DNA of 37,605 nt from DASPKW01 sp038244055 (lineage in GTDB: Bacteria; Planctomycetota; Phycisphaerae; Tepidisphaerales; Tepidisphaeraceae): NCBI GenBank assembly GCA_038244055.1, contig JBBRTW010000009.1, positions 1-37,605 of the forward strand, in the 5' to 3' direction. A model generated the notes under the pieces. The model had not been told where the DNA came from and did not search any database. It was given only the letters and a program-made list of their open reading frames with translations. Of the stretch, positions 32,792 through 37,605 are shown piece after piece. The translations under genes and the position numbers were made by a program. Each line of letters begins with the position of its first letter. Within the stretch, counting starts at the first letter, position 1.

Positions 32792-33085
32792 TTACTTGGC
32801 GGCTGCCGCTGCGGGAGCGGCGGCGGCTTTCCTTACCGCGGCGGCGCGGAGGGCTCGGCGGGCGGCGACCTGGGCCGGACGGACGCCTTTGAGACCCATC
32901 CACTTGCGGATAGTGATCGCGTGCGTTTCCGACATGACCGAGGCGCGGCGGAGCTTGCGGGTGCGCTTGGAGGAGCGCGACGAGCGCAAGTGGGAAGTAT
33001 AACTGTGGTTATGCTTCACCTTGCCGGTCGCCGAGACCCGGAAGCGCTTCTTCATCGACTTGTTCGGTTTATACTTATAGCCCAT
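32792..33085 (-). CDS. rpmI: 50S ribosomal protein L35 with C-terminal Ala-rich extension
   Basis: This 97-residue protein carries the bL35 core: MKKRFRVSATGKVKHNHSY, then HLRSSRSSKRTRKLRRAS and a final ITIRKWMG. Typical bL35 is about 65 residues; this one adds a tail of about 30, ending in AAAAPAAAAAK, and begins GYKYKPNKS rather than the common PKMKT. AGGAAAG seven bases before the ATG at 33085 decides the start; the long frame to 33577 runs antisense through the next gene. The usual infC upstream neighbour is missing; a divergent membrane-protein gene stands there instead. A promoter and a hairpin are visible just upstream. Confidence 0.93.
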   Translation of the reverse strand: MGYKYKPNKSMKKRFRVSATGKVKHNHSYTSHLRSSRSSKRTRKLRRASVMSETHAITIRKWMGLKGVRPAQVAARRALRAAAVRKAAAAPAAAAAK

Positions 33086-33100
33086 GGGCAGCTTTCCTGG

Positions 33101-33132
33101 CTGAAAAAGAACCCCCTCGTTCTGCGAGGGGG
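33101..33132 (-). terminator. GC-rich hairpin with T-tract in the rpmI leader (attenuator-like)
   Basis: Read on the minus strand, CCCCCTCG pairs perfectly with CGAGGGGG (33132-33112, loop of five) and is followed by TTCTTTTT. This is the form of an intrinsic terminator, but it lies directly before the rpmI ribosome-binding site and directly after the likely transcription start. It may therefore act as an attenuator, or, because it is at the very 5' end, as a stabilising or translation-controlling hairpin. Confidence 0.6.
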
Positions 33133-33137
33133 GGAGG

Positions 33138-33166
33138 ATAGTACACCGGTCGGATTCACGTTGCAA
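33138..33166 (-). promoter_or_regulatory. Probable sigma-70-type promoter for rpmI-rplT
   Basis: On the minus strand, TTGCAA (33166-33161) and TACTAT (33143-33138) are separated by exactly 17 bases, close to the housekeeping consensus TTGACA-17-TATAAT. Transcription would start near 33131, at the base of the hairpin. The 5' leader to the rpmI start would be about 45 bases. Confidence 0.6.
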
Positions 33167-33218
33167 GGCTTGCTCAACTGGACAAGCCACCATGAGTTGA
33201 CGACACTTCGGCCCGCTT

Positions 33219-34520
33219 ATGGAACTTGCCGCGATCGATCCATCTCGAACTGGCCCATTCATCCTGGCGGGGGGGCTGGTGGGCCTGTTCGCCTGCTCGC
33301 GAATCCTGTCGGGAACCTTCGTCAGGCCCGGAGGCTCGCCGGGGGGGCGGGCGGTGGGTCTTTTTATCCCGATCGCGGTGTCGGCGGTGACGGCAATGCT
33401 GCTGGGCCGGCCGGAAATCGCGGTGGGGATTGTATTTGGCAGCAGTGTCGGGGCAATGACGACGGTGATCGGTTTCGCGGCCCTGGCCAACCCGATCGGC
33501 GGCGGGCCGATGCGCTGGCGGCGGGTCTGGTGCTTTCCGCTGGCGGCGGCCCTGATCGCCCTGGTGGCGGGGTTCAAGGGTCTTTTCCACTGGCGGGATG
33601 CGATTGCACTGTTTCTGGAGGGAATTGTGGTGCTGAGCTTATGGCGGGAAGTGCCGGTGAGGCGGGTGGCGGCCGTTTCGGGGGAGCAGAGTGATTCAAC
33701 TGGGGCTGGCGAGGCGGCGGGCGATGGGACGGGTGGGGCGACGGGCGATGCGTCGGGTGGGTCGGCGGGCGGGGCGGCGGGGGTGAAAAGCGATGAGCAA
33801 ACGGGGTATGGGCCGGTGCTGGATTATCGATCGGCCGGGGCGGTGGCGGCGCGGAAGCCGTTTTTTGAGCCGCTGACGGAGGCGACACCGGCGCTGGAGG
33901 AGCAGGCCGGGGCTGCGCCTGCTGCAACGGCGGGGCGCGAAGTTGCGGCTGAATCGGGCGGGTCATCCGATGGCGGGCGCGAGGGTTTTGTGATGATCCT
34001 GGAACTGGTGCTGGCGCTGGCGGCGCTGGTGCTGGCCTCGTGGGCGGTGACCACGGGGACCGTGGCGGTGGGAATCAAACTGCGGAATTTCTCGACGGCG
34101 GGGCTGGCCGCCTCCATCGTAAGTCTGGCGCTGGTGATGCCGATGACCTACGGGGCGTGGACGCGCTCATCGGGCGGGCGCTCGTGGGAGCCGATGACGA
34201 CGCAAGTGGGGGTGGTGCTGCTGAATTTCTGCCTGCTGTTGCCGGCGCTGATCATGATCCCGTATCTGGCGGCCGGGCCTGCGCCGTTTTTGTCGACCTG
34301 GGCGGGCGATGCGCTGGCGTATGGTGAGGGTCTGGCCAAGCCGCTCATTTTCCCGGCCGCGTTCTGGCGGATCGATAATGTGATTCTGATTGTCGCGGGT
34401 GTTTTGATGCTGCCGGTTTCGGCCGGGAAATGGAAACTGGGGCGCGAAGAGGGGATGGCGCTGATCGCGGGGTACTTCTTCTATCTCACGTCGATTTTGC
34501 TGGCGGCGGGGAAGCTGTAG
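33219..34520 (+). CDS. Multi-pass membrane protein, possibly Na+/Ca2+ exchanger (CaCA)-like
   Basis: This 433-residue protein has two hydrophobic halves (about 10-150 and 260-433) joined by a long Gly/Ala/Ser-rich acidic linker (about 152-250). Each half has about five membrane segments. The segment PEIAVGIVFGSSVGAMTTVIGFAAL recalls the alpha-1 repeat of cation/calcium exchangers (consensus like GNVxGSNIFN), and TQVGVVLLNFCLLLPALIM could be the matching second repeat. Both repeats are degenerate, so ion transport is only a proposal. The ATG at 33219 has no good ribosome-binding site. It is divergent from rpmI, with 133 bases between them. Confidence 0.6.
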   Translation: MELAAIDPSRTGPFILAGGLVGLFACSRILSGTFVRPGGSPGGRAVGLFIPIAVSAVTAMLLGRPEIAVGIVFGSSVGAMTTVIGFAALANPIGGGPMRWRRVWCFPLAAALIALVAGFKGLFHWRDAIALFLEGIVVLSLWREVPVRRVAAVSGEQSDSTGAGEAAGDGTGGATGDASGGSAGGAAGVKSDEQTGYGPVLDYRSAGAVAARKPFFEPLTEATPALEEQAGAAPAATAGREVAAESGGSSDGGREGFVMILELVLALAALVLASWAVTTGTVAVGIKLRNFSTAGLAASIVSLALVMPMTYGAWTRSSGGRSWEPMTTQVGVVLLNFCLLLPALIMIPYLAAGPAPFLSTWAGDALAYGEGLAKPLIFPAAFWRIDNVILIVAGVLMLPVSAGKWKLGREEGMALIAGYFFYLTSILLAAGKL

Positions 34521-34568
34521 GAGAGGGTAGAAGGTTGAGGGTAGAGGATTGACGGCGGAGAATGGAGA

Positions 34569-35147
34569 TTAATTTATTTTCTTCCGATGCAATGTAAAAT
34601 CATGCGAGAACGATTCGCTGCCGCGCTGGAAAATCAGGTGGAGTCTGGCATCGGATTCATCATTCCAGACCCAGTAGGTGTTGTCGTTGTCATCGTAGAC
34701 GGTGTAGTAGGAGGGATAGTAGGCGGGTTCATCGTACATCCAGTAGCGCGGGCCGCCGTAGTAGTAGCGGCGCGGGCCGCCGTAGGCGAAGCCGAAGCCG
34801 AAACCAACCGATGGGCCCGAGCGGTAGACCCCGCGCATGGGCGGGAGGATCAGGCGGATGAAGGAGTCGGGGGCGATGGTCTGGCTGCGGAGGGGGTGGG
34901 ATTGGCCGCCGGGGGCGATGATGTAGGACTGGTCGCCGGCGATGCGGATGGGGGCCTTGGTGGGGTTGTGGATGTGGAGGATGAGGCGATCTTCGTAGGA
35001 GCGGAGGCGGTATTCGAGGGGGGCGAGATTGAGCGTTTCCCAATTGGGCCCGATATGGCGGGCCAAATCGGGTGGCTGGACGAGATCGTATTCGTATTTG
35101 GCGCAGCCGGTGAGGAGGAGGGGGAGGATGAGGAGGAGGCGGGTCAT
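34569..35147 (-). CDS. Small lipoprotein of unknown function
   Basis: This 192-residue protein starts with a lipoprotein signal peptide: MTRLLLILPLLLTGCAK, with lipobox LLTGC and lipidated cysteine at residue 15. The mature part has an HNPTKAPIRI-type beta segment, then a Gly/Tyr-rich stretch (about 110-150; GFGFGFAYGGPRRYYYGGP) and a final beta segment. No family is recognised. The frame is convergent with the membrane-protein gene, 48 bases apart. TATAAT stands at 35161-35156 on the coding strand only nine bases from the ATG, so the transcript could be nearly leaderless; no matching -35 is clear. Confidence 0.8.
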   Translation of the reverse strand: MTRLLLILPLLLTGCAKYEYDLVQPPDLARHIGPNWETLNLAPLEYRLRSYEDRLILHIHNPTKAPIRIAGDQSYIIAPGGQSHPLRSQTIAPDSFIRLILPPMRGVYRSGPSVGFGFGFAYGGPRRYYYGGPRYWMYDEPAYYPSYYTVYDDNDNTYWVWNDESDARLHLIFQRGSESFSHDFTLHRKKIN

Positions 35148-35184
35148 GGTTCGTTATTATAGGTGGGTAAGTTGCGGGAGGGAT

Positions 35185-35214
35185 GTCCATGGTCAATTGT
35201 CCATTGTCAATTGT
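35185..35214. repeat. Short tandem repeat, 14-base unit
   Basis: GTCCATGGTCAATT at 35185-35198 is followed directly by GTCCATTGTCAATT at 35199-35212 and GT. Only one base differs between units. It lies in the divergent spacer between the lipoprotein and the phospholipase-D-like gene. Confidence 0.7.
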
Positions 35215-35266
35215 AGATGATGGGGGGGTGGTTGTTTTTCAGGGGAATGCCGATAGGGAGGAGACG

Positions 35267-35953
35267 ATGGGCGCGCGATCTAAATCACTGATTCAACTGT
35301 CGCCGGCCGCGGGTGATCTGGATTCAGCGAGTACGCCATCGGGCGAGGCGCGTCTGGTCGTGGACGGGGAGCATTTTCGGAAGATCGTGGTGGAGGGGAT
35401 TTGTGCGGCCAGGGTGAGCGTGGATATCGCGACGGCCGACTTCAAGGCGATGCTGGTGCCGCGGGCTTCGGTGACGGGCTCGGGAGCAGGGGCGGGCAGA
35501 TCGTGGCGGCGGAAGGCGGATTCGATCGTGGCGATTTTTCGGAAACTGGCGGACAAAGGTGTGGAGATTCGGCTTATGCATGCGGGGGTGCCCAGCGCGG
35601 CGGCTTTGATGGAATTACGGAAGGCGCTGCCGGAGAATTTGATCATTCGCAGGTGTCCGCGGCTGCATGCCAAGACGGTGATTATCGATGCGCGGGCGAT
35701 GTACCTGGGGAGCGCGAATTTGACGGGGGCGGGCCTGGGGGCCAAGGCGGATGGGCGGCGGAATTTCGAGTGGGGGGTGTGGACGGACTCGGCCGGGATG
35801 ATCGAGGGGGTGCTGGATCAGTTTAACGCGCTGTGGGAGGGGCAGCGGTGCAGGGGGTGCAAGCGGCGGGAGGTTTGTCCGGTGCCGTTGGAGGAGCCGG
35901 GTTCCATGTCAAATGGCAAATGTCAAAAGTCAAATGTGGAAGCGAGAAGTTAG
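35267..35953 (+). CDS. Phospholipase D-like domain protein (single HKD motif)
   Basis: This 228-residue protein has one PLD motif, RLHAKTVIIDARAMYLGSAN (about residues 155-174), with the His, Lys, Asp and the GSAN that follow it in PLD/endonuclease families. A single motif suggests a homodimer, as in Nuc-type nucleases or other small PLD-like proteins. Upstream is KIVVEGICAARVSVDIATADF, a typical first strand. A cysteine cluster CRGCKRREVC lies near the C-terminus and may bind metal. GGGAGGA decides the ATG at 35267; the frame to 35183 reads through the tandem repeat. The last dozen or so residues (MSNGKCQKSNVEARS) are encoded by extragenic-type repeat sequence. There is no signal peptide. 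Confidence 0.8.
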   Translation: MGARSKSLIQLSPAAGDLDSASTPSGEARLVVDGEHFRKIVVEGICAARVSVDIATADFKAMLVPRASVTGSGAGAGRSWRRKADSIVAIFRKLADKGVEIRLMHAGVPSAAALMELRKALPENLIIRRCPRLHAKTVIIDARAMYLGSANLTGAGLGAKADGRRNFEWGVWTDSAGMIEGVLDQFNALWEGQRCRGCKRREVCPVPLEEPGSMSNGKCQKSNVEARS

Positions 35954-35987
35954 GAAATAGAAGTTAGAAGTTAGAAGTTGGAAGTGA
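35906..35987. repeat. A-rich short tandem repeats crossing a gene end
   Basis: Words of the form ATGTCAAA / AAATGTC recur at 35906-35936. At about 35956-35976 AGAAGTT is repeated three times in tandem, with decayed copies on both sides. The first part and the stop codon of the PLD-like gene lie inside this block. Confidence 0.65.
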
Positions 35988-36069
35988 GAAGAAAGGCGTG
36001 TGGGGCGGTTTTTATGGAGGGGCGACTTGCACGGGCGGGACGCCCGTGTCACGGGGAGTACATGCGGGG

Positions 36070-36211
36070 CAGGGCAATCGCATGTAACTCCTATCGCATC
36101 GATTTCGGATTGTGGATTGCGGATTGCGGATTGAAAACCGCATTTCAATCCGCAATCCGCAATCCGAAATCCGCAATTGCTGCCCATCTCATGCCATATG
36201 CGATTGCCCTG
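36070..36211. repeat. Nested inverted repeats, possible small non-autonomous element
   Basis: CAGGGCAATCGCAT at 36070-36083 is perfectly inverted at 36198-36211, enclosing 142 bases. Inside, two perfect 23-base arms (36114-36136 and 36143-36165), each made of GGATTGC units, are separated by six bases and would form a strong hairpin. Further copies of the AATCCGCAATCC type extend the right arm. The outer repeats resemble the ends of a MITE-like element, but clear target duplications are not seen. Confidence 0.6.
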
Positions 36212-36237
36212 ACATGGGCGGCAAATTGCGGGGGGTG

Positions 36238-36264
36238 TAGAATTCAATTGCCTTCGCCCGATAA
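36238..36264 (+). promoter_or_regulatory. Candidate sigma-28 (FliA)-type promoter upstream of fliM
   Basis: TAGAATTC at 36238-36245 and CCCGATAA at 36257-36264 are separated by exactly 11 bases. The enterobacterial sigma-28 consensus is TAAAGTTT-N11-GCCGATAA, so five of eight and seven of eight positions agree. Transcription would start about 85 bases before the fliM ATG. Whether this organism uses such promoters is unknown. Confidence 0.35.
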
Positions 36265-36356
36265 TACCTCTTAGGCCCATTCCCCAAACCCCGATTCAAT
36301 TTCGATCAATGCTGATTTCATCCTTCGTCCTTCTTCCTTCATCCTTCCCGTAACCC

Positions 36357-37427
36357 ATGTCTAACGTTCTGGATCAATCCGAGGTCGATGCACTGTTGGC
36401 GGCGGTGGATTCTGGGTCGGTGGGCAGCGGGGGCGGTTCGGGCGGGGACGGCGGACGCGGGGAGGGTTCGGGGGCGACACAGGTTTTCTCGCGGCAGGGC
36501 AAGCCGACCGCGATGGATGTGCACGTTTATGACTTCAAGCGGCCTGAGCGGGTCTCCAAGGACCAGATGCGGGCGCTGGAGGCGCTACACGAGGGGTTTG
36601 GGCGGAATTTCGGAGCGGCTTTGTCGGGGTATCTGCGGACGATCATTGAAGTCAATGTCGCCAACATCGAGCAGTTGACGTATTCGGAATTCATCCACTC
36701 ACTGCCGAACCCGACTTGCTTCAATTTGCTGAAAGCGGAGCAGTTGGAGGGGCAATTGTGTCTGGAGATTTCGCCACTGATCATTTATCCGATCATCGAC
36801 CGGCTATTGGGGGGATCCAACGCGGATTTGTTCATTCCGCAGCGGCCGCTGACCCAGATCGAGCAGCGGCTGGTGCAGCGAATCACGGATCGGGCCACCC
36901 ATCATCTTTCGGAGGCCTGGAGCAACCTGACGCCGGTGACGTTCAAAGTGGATGATTTTGAATCCAACCCGCAGCTCGTGCAGATTGTGCCGCCGAATGA
37001 GACGGTGGTGGTGGTGGGGTTCGAATTGAAGATGGGCAACCGCGCCGGCACGATGAGCCTGTGCATTCCGTACAACGTGATCGAGCCAATCATGGGGGTA
37101 TTGGCGGCGCAGAACTGGTTCAGCTACCAGAAGAAGAGCGGGCAGGAAGATCAGCAGCGAAAGCTGACCACGAGCCTGAACAACGCACCGGTGGAGGTGC
37201 GGGCATTCCTGGCGCAGACGACGATCTCGGTGAATGAACTGCTGAATTTGCAGGTGGGGGACATCATTACCACCGAGAAGGATCAGTCGGCCGCCGTCCT
37301 GCTTCAGGTGGAAGGCAAGAGCAAGTTCCTGGGGACGGTGGGGCAGTTCAAGGGGAATCGCGCGATTCAGATCACGCGGAAATGCCAGCAGCCGGATCCC
37401 TCGGCGGAGCGGCATAAGGCGAAGTAG
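36357..37427 (+). CDS. fliM: Flagellar motor switch protein FliM
   Basis: This 356-residue protein is FliM of the switch complex (C-ring), which binds phospho-CheY and sets the direction of rotation. The N-terminal CheY-binding helix is LDQSEVDALLAAV (5-17), followed by a Gly-rich linker (about 20-40). The middle domain (about 48-240) has ALEALHEGFGRNFGAALSGY and LLGGSNADLF, the counterpart of the FliG-contacting GGXG loop. The C-terminal SpoA domain (about 265-345) includes VEVRAFLAQTTISVNELLNL and GDIITTEKD. Length is normal. No ribosome-binding site is evident before ATG 36357. No other flagellar gene is in the window: a PLD-like gene lies upstream and a transposase start downstream. Confidence 0.96.
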   Translation: MSNVLDQSEVDALLAAVDSGSVGSGGGSGGDGGRGEGSGATQVFSRQGKPTAMDVHVYDFKRPERVSKDQMRALEALHEGFGRNFGAALSGYLRTIIEVNVANIEQLTYSEFIHSLPNPTCFNLLKAEQLEGQLCLEISPLIIYPIIDRLLGGSNADLFIPQRPLTQIEQRLVQRITDRATHHLSEAWSNLTPVTFKVDDFESNPQLVQIVPPNETVVVVGFELKMGNRAGTMSLCIPYNVIEPIMGVLAAQNWFSYQKKSGQEDQQRKLTTSLNNAPVEVRAFLAQTTISVNELLNLQVGDIITTEKDQSAAVLLQVEGKSKFLGTVGQFKGNRAIQITRKCQQPDPSAERHKAK

Positions 37428-37447
37428 GGGGTTGGGCGGTGTACAAT

Positions 37448-37466
37448 CCTTCAAGATAGTTGAAGG
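37448..37466 (+). terminator. Possible weak terminator after fliM
   Basis: CCTTCAA pairs perfectly with TTGAAGG around a five-base loop, 21 bases after the fliM stop, and is followed by a mixed GTAATTGTTT rather than a clean T-run. It may end the fliM transcript or be part of the boundary of the insertion element that follows. Confidence 0.35.
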
Positions 37467-37524
37467 GTAATTGTTTACCGCCTCTCCCGCACCTTTTCCA
37501 TCGGGCGGCGTAGATACTCCTGGC

Positions 37525-37605
37525 ATGGAGGCCGATCCCACCCATTTCCCGTCGCCCATTTGTCCTGGTTGTGCCCGGCGTGATCGCCGGATCGCCGAAT
37601 TAGAA
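37525..37605 (+). CDS. N-terminal start of an IS66-type transposase (partial)
   Basis: The last 81 bases encode 27 residues ending at the window edge: MEADPTHFPSPICPGCARR, then DRRIAELE. The CPGC pair followed by RDRRIAxLE is the usual beginning of IS66-family transposases (TnpC), where a zinc-binding pair leads into a leucine-zipper-like coiled coil. The rest of the element lies outside, so intactness cannot be judged. An insertion element directly after fliM would explain why no further flagellar genes follow. Confidence 0.7.
   Translation, partial: MEADPTHFPSPICPGCARRDRRIAELE

Larger units (their letters stand above)
35954..36356. other. 403-base gene-free region made of repeats and hairpins
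   Basis: No credible gene is present. From left to right it holds the AGAAGTT tandem copies, a short palindrome ACGGGCG-GGA-CGCCCGT (36031-36047), a nested inverted-repeat block (36070-36211), a flagellar-type promoter candidate (36238-36264) and a pyrimidine-rich block of TTCATCCTTC words (about 36318-36349) that runs up to the fliM start. Confidence 0.7.

Noticed and set aside
33174..33577. Upstream extension of the rpmI reading frame
   Set aside because: The additional residues are antisense to the membrane-protein gene and unlike any L35. The ribosome-binding site at the 33085 start and the promoter at 33138-33166 exclude it.
35906..36180. CRISPR array
   Set aside because: The repeated words are only 7-14 bases and directly adjacent, without regular unique spacers, and no cas gene is present.
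36060..36216. ACATG as target-site duplication for the nested inverted-repeat element
   Set aside because: The right copy abuts the element but the left copy is five bases away from the end, so it does not fit a clean duplication.

Overview
The window is high-GC DNA from a bacterium that is most likely a planctomycete, probably of the Phycisphaerae / Tepidisphaeraceae type. This is inferred from gene content and style, not from a marker tree. The signs are an ECF sigma factor of the kind common in Rhodopirellula and Verrucomicrobium with an overlapping FecR-type membrane protein, many secreted carbohydrate-active enzymes without SusC/SusD partners, a GDSL esterase and PA14 proteins, an IS66-type transposase start, and abundant short extragenic repeats. 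No rRNA, tRNA or CRISPR array was recognised.

Layout. (1) 1-3187, plus strand: the tail of an unknown protein, a GH95-type alpha-L-fucosidase and a decayed fragment of a second GH95-like C-terminal domain. (2) 3293-10519, minus strand: an ECF sigma factor and FecR-like gene coupled by an ATGA overlap, followed by three secreted proteins (unknown, SGNH/GDSL hydrolase, PA14/Ig-like protein). A REP-like inverted pair lies between the last two. (3) 10712-16901, plus strand: a compact arabinoxylan locus with GH10 xylanase, two CE1-type feruloyl/acetyl esterases, GH62 arabinofuranosidase and GH43 xylosidase/arabinofuranosidase. (4) 17001-17681, minus strand: a GntR/FCD repressor, convergent with the arabinoxylan genes and divergent from the next operon, with a 16-bp perfect palindrome and an additional half-site in the divergent spacer. 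(5) 17844-32028, plus strand: a tightly packed seven-gene operon of two secreted beta-propeller proteins, two paralogous alginate-lyase/heparinase-like toroid proteins (one with a 300-residue N-terminal extension), a third heparinase II/III-type protein and two unusual alpha/beta hydrolases. This is the best candidate for an undescribed polysaccharide-processing system. (6) 32101-37605: housekeeping and mixed genes. These are rplT and rpmI on the minus strand (with a promoter and a 5' hairpin), an exchanger-like membrane protein, a small lipoprotein, a phospholipase-D-like protein, fliM, and the first codons of an IS66-type transposase. The gaps here are filled with short repeats and hairpins.

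How the genes fit together. Regions 3 to 5 read as a hemicellulose / uronic-acid polysaccharide module. GH10 cuts the xylan backbone, CE1 enzymes remove feruloyl or acetyl groups, GH62 and GH43 remove arabinose and xylose, and the lyase-like operon would act on an acidic polysaccharide or on uronate-bearing fragments. FCD-type GntR proteins usually sense small acids such as uronates, which fits control of the lyase operon. The substrate of the lyase operon cannot be decided from sequence alone.
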